In this document: in pieces, positions 1 to 5,232 of the stretch
How positions within the stretch are numbered: position 1 is the first letter of the stretch
Layout: each line of letters begins with the position of its first letter
The notes under the pieces: model-generated
Databases searched by the model: none
Told to the model about the DNA's origin: nothing
Seen by the model: the letters and a program-made list of their open reading frames with translations, nothing else
Program-made: the position numbers and the translations under genes
NCBI GenBank assembly: GCA_030042765.1
Contig: JASHZA010000002.1
Coordinates: 1-5,232 of the forward strand
Origin: Candidatus Binataceae bacterium
GTDB taxonomy: Bacteria > Desulfobacterota > Binatia > Binatales > Binataceae
Direction: 5' to 3'
DNA: 5,232 nt

Positions 1-2
1 GG

Positions 3-497
3 ATGGCCGAACTATTCAGCGATCTTGCTCCGAAGGTCGCCTTCTTCTTCGTCGCATTGTTGTTGATTTTTCTGATGTTTAAGCTGTTCGTCGAGCAATA
101 CTCGATCGAGTTTTCCGCTTTCACGAAGGCCGCCGTGGCGGCCTTGATTCTCGGCAAGGTGATCGCGCTTTTGGACTGGGCGCAATCTGGATATAGGTTT
201 GCGAGCCACCGCCGCATCGCTGTGGTCGCCATTAAGACCCTCGTTTACGCGTCGGCTGTCATCGTCCTCGGGATTGGCGACCGCATAGTGAAAGCGGCTC
301 GCACCGAAGGCAGCTTTCGCGAAGGCATCAGCGCGCTCATTGCCAACGCCAATGTGGACCGCTTCCTTGGGCTGGTGATCCTCGTCAGTCTCGTCGTCGG
401 CGCTTACTTGACGATCCAGGAAATCGACCGCGCCATGGGCAAAGGCGCTTTGGTCAAACTGTTTTTCAAAAGACCTCTGAGCGAAGAGCTTTCGTGA
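3..497 (+). CDS. Small four-helix integral membrane protein, function unknown
   Basis: I do not recognise a family for this 164-residue protein. Four hydrophobic stretches are visible at about residues 12-30, 41-58, 72-91 and 120-138. The loop after helix 2 is basic (SHRR at 68-71) and the tail ends in a charged segment (KRPLSEEL). The basic second loop and basic C-terminal tail argue for both termini in the cytoplasm, which is an inference from the positive-inside rule. No catalytic or metal-binding motif stands out. The ATG is two bases from the window edge, so its ribosome-binding site cannot be seen and a longer N-terminus cannot be excluded. The clear TGA stop and well-formed helices make it a real gene. 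It converges on the secreted-protein gene to its right across a 72-bp gap in which I see no hairpin terminator. Confidence 0.75.
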   Translation: MAELFSDLAPKVAFFFVALLLIFLMFKLFVEQYSIEFSAFTKAAVAALILGKVIALLDWAQSGYRFASHRRIAVVAIKTLVYASAVIVLGIGDRIVKAARTEGSFREGISALIANANVDRFLGLVILVSLVVGAYLTIQEIDRAMGKGALVKLFFKRPLSEELS

Positions 498-569
498 AGA
501 AACTGGACTCCTCTGATTCCACTTCCAGATGGTTTTGGCAGGATTCTTCGCGCGGTCGGGCCTCGTCTG

Positions 570-1103
570 CTATGGGGTCACGCCCTTGAAGGTCACGGAT
601 AGCGCGTCGGTTTTCAGGTTGAGTGCGCCGGATGTTGTTCCGAAGCCGGAACTAATCGCGCCGCCGGGTGCGATGCCGAATCCGCCCGAGAAATTCGCCG
701 GAGCGTTAGCACTGGTCGGATCGCAGAGAGCGCCCATGATGTTGCTGGTTAGGTCGCCCAAAGGTGTGGTCAGAAAGCCGTTACCGAAGATGGGTGCGCA
801 TCCATCCGGTACGGAGGTCGCGGCGCCTAAATCGATGGTGAAGAACAAGTCCGCTGTACCGCGGCCACTGTGGCCGAGAAAGTGCGCCGAAAGGGTCCCG
901 GTGTACTCCTGGCACTCGCAAGTGCCGCTCGGGCACAAACTGTCGTAGCTGTTGGTGCATGCGCCCATGGTCGGGGCGCCGTTCGGCTTCAACTTCATTT
1001 GTCCGCCGATGCTGGCCGCATCGGCGCGCCACGCCCACAGCGTAGACACGATGCCTACTATTGCAGCGCATCGCGCCGCCCGAAAACGCCGGCTCCTCTT
1101 CAT
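570..1103 (-). CDS. Secreted cysteine-containing hypothetical protein
   Basis: This is a 177-residue protein of no recognised family. Its N-terminus is a textbook Sec signal peptide: a basic n-region (KRSRRFRAAR, 2-11), a hydrophobic core (about 12-25) and an AxA-type site, ADA at 27-29, with probable cleavage before A30. C12 sits before the core rather than at a lipobox, so it is probably not a lipoprotein. The mature part has six cysteines (49, 57, 62, 64, 102, 127), four of them packed into a 16-residue stretch with a CxC. This is compatible with three disulfides formed outside the cytoplasm. The rest is rich in Gly, Ser, Thr and Ala, with alternating patterns suggesting a beta-sheet fold (for example ADLFFTIDLG at 84-93). 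The start is supported by GGGAG (1110-1114 on the complement) six bases upstream of the ATG. Confidence 0.72.
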   Translation of the reverse strand: MKRSRRFRAARCAAIVGIVSTLWAWRADAASIGGQMKLKPNGAPTMGACTNSYDSLCPSGTCECQEYTGTLSAHFLGHSGRGTADLFFTIDLGAATSVPDGCAPIFGNGFLTTPLGDLTSNIMGALCDPTSANAPANFSGGFGIAPGGAISSGFGTTSGALNLKTDALSVTFKGVTP

Positions 1104-1139
1104 CGCAAACTCCCGTTAGACATTTCTGACTCGCGTTCG

Positions 1140-1168
1140 CCTATAGAACAGATCGCGCTTCCCCGCAA
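1140..1168 (-). promoter_or_regulatory. Candidate sigma70-type promoter of the secreted-protein gene
   Basis: Read on the minus strand, TTGCGG (complement of 1163-1168) is followed after exactly 17 bp by TATAGG (complement of 1140-1145). These match the sigma70 consensus at 3/6 and 4/6 positions. Transcription would start near 1133, about 30 bp before the ATG at 1103. Spacing and position fit, but the matches are modest, so this is a candidate only. Confidence 0.33.
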
Positions 1169-1191
1169 GTTCGACAAACGCCGGCCTTGTT

Positions 1192-1220
1192 TTGACAGGA
1201 AAATCAATTTCGGAGTAAAC
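1192..1220 (+). promoter_or_regulatory. Candidate promoter of the first LLM gene (perfect -35, weak -10)
   Basis: TTGACA at 1192-1197 is a perfect -35 hexamer. At 16-18 bp spacing the only -10 candidates are registers of AGTAAAC (1214-1220), which match TATAAT at two or three positions. Together with the inverted repeat further downstream, this weak -10 could suggest an activator-dependent promoter, but that is speculation. The predicted leader would be about 60 nt and contain the inverted repeat at 1253-1273. Confidence 0.3.
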
Positions 1221-1252
1221 GCTTTTTGAGAAGTGCGGGTAACGCAACGACA

Positions 1253-1273
1253 TTTTGCGCGATTTGCGCAAAA
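1253..1273 (+). promoter_or_regulatory. Perfect inverted repeat abutting the Shine-Dalgarno site
   Basis: TTTTGCGC (1253-1260), five bases (GATTT), then GCGCAAAA (1266-1273) form a perfect 8-bp inverted repeat. The right arm runs straight into GGAGG (1274-1278), the Shine-Dalgarno core of the LLM gene starting at 1287. In DNA it looks like a 21-bp operator for a dimeric regulator. In RNA it would be a small stem-loop directly beside the ribosome-binding site. The repeat itself is seen directly; either role is inference. Confidence 0.4.
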
Positions 1274-1286
1274 GGAGGCGCCGTTT

Positions 1287-2411
1287 ATGAAATTCGGTTT
1301 GCTCTACGAGATGGAGACGCCGCGGCCGTGGCACGCGCTGAGCGAGTACAACACCTACTGGGAGGCGCTTGCGCAGATCGAATTGGCCGATCGGATCGGA
1401 CTCGATTACGTTTGGGAAGTCGAGCACCATTTCCTCGAGGAATATTCCCATAGCCCGGCGCCGGAGGTCTTTTACGGTGCGGTCAGCCAGCGCACAAGGA
1501 ACATCCGCATCGCCCACGGAGTACGCCTGCTGCCGTTCAACTTCAACAACCCGATCAAGGTCGCGGAGCAGGCGGCCGTGCTCGACATCATGAGCAACGG
1601 CCGGATGGAGCTTGGCACCGGCCGTTCGACCACCGCTCAGGAGCTGGACGGCTTCAGCGTGGACTACGATCGCACGCGCGCGGAGGTGCGAGAGGCGCTT
1701 GACATTATCGTCAGGGCCTGGACTGAAGAGGTCCTCGAATACGACGGCAAGCTGATCAAGGTGCCGCCTCGGCGGGTGGTGCCGAAGCCTATCCAGAAGC
1801 CGCATCCGCCGATGTGGATGGCGTGCACTGCGCCCGAGAGCTACGAGATGGCGGGAGACCGCGGGCTCGGCGTCCTCAGCTTCAACTTCAATTGGGAGCA
1901 GGTGCAGAAGTCGATGGAAACCCATCGCAAGGCCTGTGCCCATCGCTCCGACCTCGTGCCAAAGGTGCCCAACGAGAATTTTGCCGCTGTCGCTATCTGC
2001 ACCGTGTGCGAGAACAAGGACGAGGAAGCTGTGGGTTTGGCGGGCGCACGCTGGTTCTTCCAGAACGTGGCGAAGTTGTTCGAGCCGTTGATGGCCAAAA
2101 ACAAGCTCTACTCGTATGAATACCTGCGCAACCTGTTCGCGATGGATCAAAACCCGGGCGACGCCACCGACGCGCAACTCAAGAACCATGACATGATCGT
2201 GGTCGGCGATCCCGATTACGTGGTGCGCAAGCTCGAGCAGTTCCAGAAGGCTGGAGTCGACCAGGTGATTTTCTTCAAGCAGTCGGGGCGCATCCCGCAT
2301 CAAACGATCATGCGGTCGCTGCGGCTAATCGGCAAACACGTGCTGCCCCACTTCAATCCGCATCGGTCCGTCCCTAGTGAGGGACTCGCGCTAGCCGCGG
2401 CAGGAAGCTAG
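1287..2411 (+). CDS. LLM class flavin-dependent oxidoreductase (luciferase-like monooxygenase)
   Basis: This 374-residue protein belongs to the bacterial luciferase-like family (PF00296), TIM-barrel enzymes that use reduced FMN with oxygen, or F420, usually in the cytoplasm. Visible marks are the N-terminal beta strand MKFGLLYEME, EHHF at 46-49, the segment HGVRLLPFNFNNP...AEQAAVLDIMSNGR..LGTGRS (about 77-113), and the C-terminal pattern VGDPDYVVRKLEQFQKAGVDQVIF (306-329). EHHF and the early barrel resemble LuxA-like monooxygenases rather than Mer-type enzymes, so FMNH2/O2 use is the better guess. The substrate cannot be read from sequence. Length is normal for the family. The ATG at 1287 is chosen because AAAGGAGG (1271-1278) lies eight bases upstream; an in-frame GTG at 1233 would add 18 unrelated residues and bury that site. 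The last ~18 residues look like a disordered tail. The gene faces a second, only distantly related LLM gene. Confidence 0.92.
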   Translation: MKFGLLYEMETPRPWHALSEYNTYWEALAQIELADRIGLDYVWEVEHHFLEEYSHSPAPEVFYGAVSQRTRNIRIAHGVRLLPFNFNNPIKVAEQAAVLDIMSNGRMELGTGRSTTAQELDGFSVDYDRTRAEVREALDIIVRAWTEEVLEYDGKLIKVPPRRVVPKPIQKPHPPMWMACTAPESYEMAGDRGLGVLSFNFNWEQVQKSMETHRKACAHRSDLVPKVPNENFAAVAICTVCENKDEEAVGLAGARWFFQNVAKLFEPLMAKNKLYSYEYLRNLFAMDQNPGDATDAQLKNHDMIVVGDPDYVVRKLEQFQKAGVDQVIFFKQSGRIPHQTIMRSLRLIGKHVLPHFNPHRSVPSEGLALAAAGS

Positions 2412-2440
2412 GGAGGGGCGGGGGACTATCTCAAAGGCCC

Positions 2441-2472
2441 TGTCGCACCGGCTCACGTGAGCCGGTGCGACA
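2441..2472. repeat. Perfect 32-bp palindrome (first hairpin) in the convergent gap
   Basis: The left arm TGTCGCACCGGCTCAC (2441-2456) is followed directly by its exact reverse complement (2457-2472), with CACGTG at the centre. As RNA it would fold into a hairpin of about 14 bp with a 4-nt loop in either direction. It lies 29 bp past the stop of the plus-strand LLM gene, where a terminator is expected, but no T-run follows on either strand. It is either a U-tract-less bidirectional terminator or a dispersed repetitive palindrome. Confidence 0.85.
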
Positions 2473-2482
2473 ATGATCGCTT

Positions 2483-2516
2483 GCGCGCGCGGTGTCCGAA
2501 CGGACACCGCGCGCGC
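2483..2516. repeat. Second perfect hairpin, 16-bp arms and AA loop, at the stop of the minus-strand LLM gene
   Basis: The arms GCGCGCGCGGTGTCCG (2483-2498) and CGGACACCGCGCGCGC (2501-2516) are exactly complementary around a two-base loop. The hairpin starts two bases beyond the TAG stop of the minus-strand LLM gene (2519-2521) and ten bases from the first palindrome. It has no following T-run. On the minus strand it is preceded by GTAGGA, with GTAG (complement of 2519-2522) overlapping the stop codon. That head is like the GTAG that leads many REP elements. Termination and a REP-like identity are both possible. Confidence 0.85.
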
Positions 2517-2518
2517 TC

Positions 2519-3601
2519 CTACCTCATCAGGGGTATCACCATTTCGGCGAAGTCCCGATAGACCTTCCGCTGCGTGTCGGCCGCGACAAGGATGCTTATC
2601 CCGCTTACCCCGTTGCGCTCCATCTCGCGTAGTTGATGCGCGATCTCTTCCGGTGTGCCGACGATCGAACTGGCCCGGATTCCGTCCGGCGTCACGAACT
2701 TTTCCTCGCCGGGCTGCAGGAAGGTGCAATGCCCTTCATGGATTTGACGGAAGCGTTTTTCCTCAGGCAGGCTAAAGCCCGCGACGTGCTCGATGTACTG
2801 GCCCCAGATATCGCGGAAGAACGGTGGGATCAGCTCGTCCCGTTTGCCGAGGTCCTTCCAGATTTCATAGTAAAAGTGCAGCAATGCTGCCACTTGCGAC
2901 CCGACCTCCTGCACCACACGCTCGGAGTTGATTTTTTCGCCCGGACGCAGGACGCATCCGCCGGTAAGCACCGTTGTTACGAACTCGCGCGGAAAGTCCC
3001 GGCCGGCCTTTTTCGCTCCGGCCTGGATTTGCGCCACTTTCGGTTTCATCTCCTCCGCGGTGCCGCCGACCGTGATCCAGCCGTCGCCATAGGCGCCGCA
3101 CGCCTCGCAGGCCTTGGGGCCGTTGGCCGCGATGTAGATTGGGATAGGATTCTCGAGATTGATGAAGTGGCGGTCGCGATGAAGGAACTGAATCTCGCGG
3201 GTGCGCCCGCCATATGTGTATTCGACGGCTTCGCCGTTGAGCAGCCCGCGAACGACGCGCAGGTATTCGCGAAATTCCTTGACCGGCATCGGGTCCTGCC
3301 CCATCACGCGCATGGCGGTGTGTCCCGTGCCTATCCCGAGAAAGGCGCGGCCCGGCGCGATCTGATTGATGCTCGCGATAGAATGGGCGGTCACCGGAGC
3401 GATGCGGGTGCCGGGAATCGCCACGCCGGTGCCGATCTTGATGCGCTTGGTGGCATCGGCCGCCAGCGCCATCGTGGCGTAACAGTCCGACCAGATCATC
3501 TGCGAATCGGGCACCCAGGCGCGATCGTAGCCTAGTTCCTCCGCGTAACGAATCAGCTCCCACTTGTCGACGTGGGTGTCGAAGCAAATACCGAATTCCA
3601 T
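2519..3601 (-). CDS. Mer-type (probably F420-dependent) LLM class oxidoreductase
   Basis: This 360-residue luciferase-like TIM-barrel protein belongs to the subgroup typified by F420-dependent methylenetetrahydromethanopterin reductase (Mer) and its mycobacterial relatives. Visible features are the N-terminal strand MEFGICFDTHVDKWELIRYAEELGYDRAWVPDS; GTGVAIPGTRIAPVTAHSIASINQIAPGRAFLGIGTG (57-93), closely matching the Mer-type cofactor segment; PIYIAANGPKACEACGAYGDGWITVG (about 154-179); and the C-terminal pattern VGTPEEIAHQLREMERNGVSGISILV (314-339). The family would catalyse hydride transfer with F420; FMN use cannot be excluded and the substrate is unknown. The ATG at 3601 is chosen because GGGAGG (3608-3613 on the complement) lies six bases upstream and the conserved fold starts there. 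The frame stays open for 118 more residues, but those overlap the divergent molybdenum-hydroxylase gene and look non-protein-like. It is only distantly similar to the facing LLM gene, so this is not a recent duplication. Confidence 0.92.
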   Translation of the reverse strand: MEFGICFDTHVDKWELIRYAEELGYDRAWVPDSQMIWSDCYATMALAADATKRIKIGTGVAIPGTRIAPVTAHSIASINQIAPGRAFLGIGTGHTAMRVMGQDPMPVKEFREYLRVVRGLLNGEAVEYTYGGRTREIQFLHRDRHFINLENPIPIYIAANGPKACEACGAYGDGWITVGGTAEEMKPKVAQIQAGAKKAGRDFPREFVTTVLTGGCVLRPGEKINSERVVQEVGSQVAALLHFYYEIWKDLGKRDELIPPFFRDIWGQYIEHVAGFSLPEEKRFRQIHEGHCTFLQPGEEKFVTPDGIRASSIVGTPEEIAHQLREMERNGVSGISILVAADTQRKVYRDFAEMVIPLMR

Positions 3602-3698
3602 CGCGACCCTCCCGTTCGGACCCTTCTGCTGGCCGCAAAGATGCCATTTCCCGCGCCCAGGCGCCAATCTCCAGCTCGCGCCGTCAAATCTTTCCTCG

Positions 3699-3727
3699 TT
3701 GAAGTCGGCGCGCGAGGGGTGTATCAA
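3699..3727 (+). promoter_or_regulatory. Candidate sigma70-type promoter of the molybdenum-hydroxylase gene
   Basis: TTGAAG (3699-3704), a 17-bp spacer and TATCAA (3722-3727) match the consensus at 4/6 and 4/6 positions. Transcription would begin near 3734, giving a leader of about 54 nt before the ATG at 3788. If correct, it rules out the upstream in-frame ATG at 3641. I found no equally good promoter for the minus-strand LLM gene in the same 186-bp gap. Confidence 0.4.
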
Positions 3728-3787
3728 CCGTATTTGCAGCTCGAAGCAGTGCAATGGCCGCAAAATCTCGCAGTGCGGGTGGACAAT

Positions 3788-5232
3788 ATGGCAGATTCCA
3801 ACGCTACCAACGGCAATCGGGCCTTTCGCGTCATCGGGACCCGCCCGATAAGGCATGACGGCCTCGATAAGGTAACTGGCCGCGCCAAGTATGGCGCCGA
3901 CTACGCATTTCCGGGAATGCTGCACGGAAAGGTGCTCCGCAGTACCCACGCCCACGCGATCATCAAATCGATCAAGCTCGAGAGAGCCCTGAAGCTGCCC
4001 GGCGTCAAAGCCATTGCTACCTCGGCCGATCTGCCCGAACTACCCGACAAGATCGACGCGTCGGGCGAAATCCCGATCAATTTGTCGCATCTCTCGGCGA
4101 ACATCCTCGCCCGCGGCAAAGTGCTCTACGACGGACATGCGGTGGCCGTTGTTGCCGCCACCAGCGCGCACATTGCGGAGGAGGCTCTCAGACTTATTGA
4201 GGTCGACTACGAGATCCTTTCGCCGGTGATGACGGTCGAGGAAGCGATGAAGCCCGGCGCCCCGATACTCCTGCCCAATCTGCGCAACCCGGAACAGCCC
4301 GACAAGCAGAGCAACGTCGCGATGCATATGCAGCTCCCGCGTGGCGACGTTAACGCGGCCTTCAAACAGGCGGACTACGTAGTCGAGCGCGAATTCAAGA
4401 CCGCGATGGTTCATCAGGGCTACATCGAACCGCACAACGCCGTCGGGATTTACAACGCCGACGGTCACGGCACGATCTACTGCTCGACGCAGGGCACCTT
4501 CAACGTGCGCTCCCTGGTCGCGACCGTGTTGGGAATGCACGAAGGGAACATCAGGGTCGTGCCGGCCGAAATCGGTGGTGGTTTCGGCGGCAAGCTGGCG
4601 ATCTACCTTGAGCCACTCGCTCTTCTGCTTTCGAAAAAGACCGGCTGCCCGGTCAAGTTGGTGATGAGCCGGGCCGAGGTCTTGCGGGCCACCGGACCAA
4701 CCTCCGGCTCAACTATCCGATGCAAGATGGGCGCAACCAAAGACGGCAAGCTGGTCGCCGCCCAGATCTGGATGGCGTTCGAGGCCGGGGCGTTTCCGGG
4801 GTCCCCAGTGGGTGCGGGCGCGATGACGATTATCGCGCCCTACGACATCCCGAACTTTGTGATCGATGCGTACGACGTGGTGGTCAACCGGCCCAAAACC
4901 GCAGCCTACCGTGCGCCGGGAGCGACCAACGCCGCGATGGCGTCCGAGACGGTCATCGACGAACTGGCCGAGAAATGTGGCATCGATCCGTGCGAATTCC
5001 GTCTGAAGAACGGCGCCAGGGAGGGGACCTCCTCCCCGGCCGGGCCCGCCTACCCGAGAATCGGCTATCTTGAGACCATCGAGGCGATCAAGAACAGCGC
5101 TCATTACAAGTCGAAGCTCGAGGGACCAAATCGCGGCCGCGGTGTCGCTTCGGGGTTCTGGTTTAACATCGGCTGGCAGTCGTCCGCAGTCGTCAACCTG
5201 CACAGCGACGGTACCGCTAGCTTGGTCATTGG
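3788..5232 (+). CDS. Xanthine-dehydrogenase-family molybdopterin-binding (large) subunit, 3' end beyond the window
   Basis: The window holds 481 codons of a subunit that is usually about 750-790 residues. These enzymes hydroxylate (or, in the 4-hydroxybenzoyl-CoA reductase branch, reduce) their substrate at a molybdenum-cytosine/molybdopterin centre, passing electrons to [2Fe-2S] and FAD subunits. The hammerhead domain (PF01315 type) spans about 20-135, with KVTGRAKYGADY (28-39), LRSTHAHA (50-57) and GHAVAVVAAT (116-125). The first cofactor-binding domain follows, with QGYIEP (210-215), STQG (233-236), GGGFGGK (263-269) and AYRAPG (373-378). By-eye alignment to bovine xanthine dehydrogenase puts L270 where Glu802 sits, A343 at Arg880 and P377 at Phe914, so a purine substrate is unlikely. 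The catalytic Glu near the C-terminus is outside the window. The ATG at 3788 has only a weak GGGTGGA (3777-3783) upstream. An in-frame ATG at 3641 would add 49 residues unlike the family. No small or medium subunit gene is visible. Confidence 0.9.
   Translation, partial: MADSNATNGNRAFRVIGTRPIRHDGLDKVTGRAKYGADYAFPGMLHGKVLRSTHAHAIIKSIKLERALKLPGVKAIATSADLPELPDKIDASGEIPINLSHLSANILARGKVLYDGHAVAVVAATSAHIAEEALRLIEVDYEILSPVMTVEEAMKPGAPILLPNLRNPEQPDKQSNVAMHMQLPRGDVNAAFKQADYVVEREFKTAMVHQGYIEPHNAVGIYNADGHGTIYCSTQGTFNVRSLVATVLGMHEGNIRVVPAEIGGGFGGKLAIYLEPLALLLSKKTGCPVKLVMSRAEVLRATGPTSGSTIRCKMGATKDGKLVAAQIWMAFEAGAFPGSPVGAGAMTIIAPYDIPNFVIDAYDVVVNRPKTAAYRAPGATNAAMASETVIDELAEKCGIDPCEFRLKNGAREGTSSPAGPAYPRIGYLETIEAIKNSAHYKSKLEGPNRGRGVASGFWFNIGWQSSAVVNLHSDGTASLVI

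Noticed and set aside
529..948. Plus-strand open frame over the secreted-protein gene
   Set aside because: The minus frame has a signal peptide, Shine-Dalgarno and patterned cysteines; the plus frame has none of these.
1233..1286. GTG at 1233 as an N-terminal extension of the first LLM protein
   Set aside because: The added 18 residues are unlike the family, and the extension would place the strong AAAGGAGG inside the coding region; the ATG at 1287 has ideal spacing.
1116..2303. Long (395-residue) open frame on the minus strand opposite the first LLM gene
   Set aside because: It lies antisense to a well-supported LLM protein, its translation is rich in Arg, His and Leu with no family signature, and it runs across the promoter region. 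It is a high-GC shadow frame.
2412..2518. CRISPR or attachment site suggested by the repeated palindromes
   Set aside because: The two palindromes differ in sequence, there are no regular spacers, and no integrase or cas gene is nearby.
2633..3535. 300-residue plus-strand open frame opposite the Mer-type LLM gene
   Set aside because: Its translation has no family pattern, while the opposite strand encodes a full-length LLM protein with a good Shine-Dalgarno.
3727..3754. Possible minus-strand promoter (TTGCAC, 16 bp, TACGGT) for the Mer-type LLM gene
   Set aside because: The -10 matches only 3/6, and it would give a leader of about 119 nt; too weak to list.
3758..3778. Short inverted repeat CCGCA...TGCGG upstream of the molybdenum hydroxylase
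   Set aside because: Five-base arms with an 11-base gap are expected by chance in sequence this GC-rich.
4040..4540. Minus-strand open frames opposite the molybdenum hydroxylase (also 4709-5203)
   Set aside because: They are antisense to a clearly recognised family protein, with Arg-rich, low-complexity translations and no convincing start signals.

Overview
The window is GC-rich (roughly 60% by eye), densely coding bacterial DNA with five protein-coding regions. Two are luciferase-like (LLM class) oxidoreductases and one is a molybdenum hydroxylase large subunit. One of the LLM enzymes looks F420-dependent. This mix is typical of aerobic, metabolically broad soil or groundwater bacteria, such as uncultured Binatota/Deltaproteobacteria-like lineages or actinobacteria. 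No marker gene is present, so the taxonomic placement is a weak inference.

Layout, left to right. (1) 3-497, plus strand: a small four-helix membrane protein of unknown function. (2) 570-1103, minus strand: a secreted, cysteine-containing protein of unknown function, converging on the first gene. (3) 1104-1286: a divergent promoter region. It has candidate sigma70-type promoters in both directions and a perfect 8-bp inverted repeat touching the Shine-Dalgarno sequence of the next gene. (4) 1287-2411, plus strand: an LLM flavin-dependent monooxygenase (374 aa). (5) 2412-2518: a short tail-to-tail gap almost filled by two perfect 16-bp-arm palindromes. (6) 2519-3601, minus strand: a second LLM oxidoreductase (360 aa) of the Mer/F420-dependent type. 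(7) 3602-3787: a divergent gap. (8) 3788 to the right edge, plus strand: the N-terminal ~480 residues of a xanthine-dehydrogenase-family molybdopterin-binding subunit, cut by the window end.

Functionally, the right-hand two thirds looks like part of an oxidative or degradative gene neighbourhood. It holds two mechanistically different flavin/deazaflavin enzymes and a molybdenum hydroxylase whose purine-binding residues are not conserved. The three genes lie in alternating orientation, so they are not one operon, and a shared pathway is only an inference. I see no RNA genes, CRISPR arrays, transposases or att sites. The parts that existing gene families do not explain are the paired palindromes at 2441-2516, the inverted repeat at the ribosome-binding site of the first LLM gene, and the two orphan proteins at the left end.
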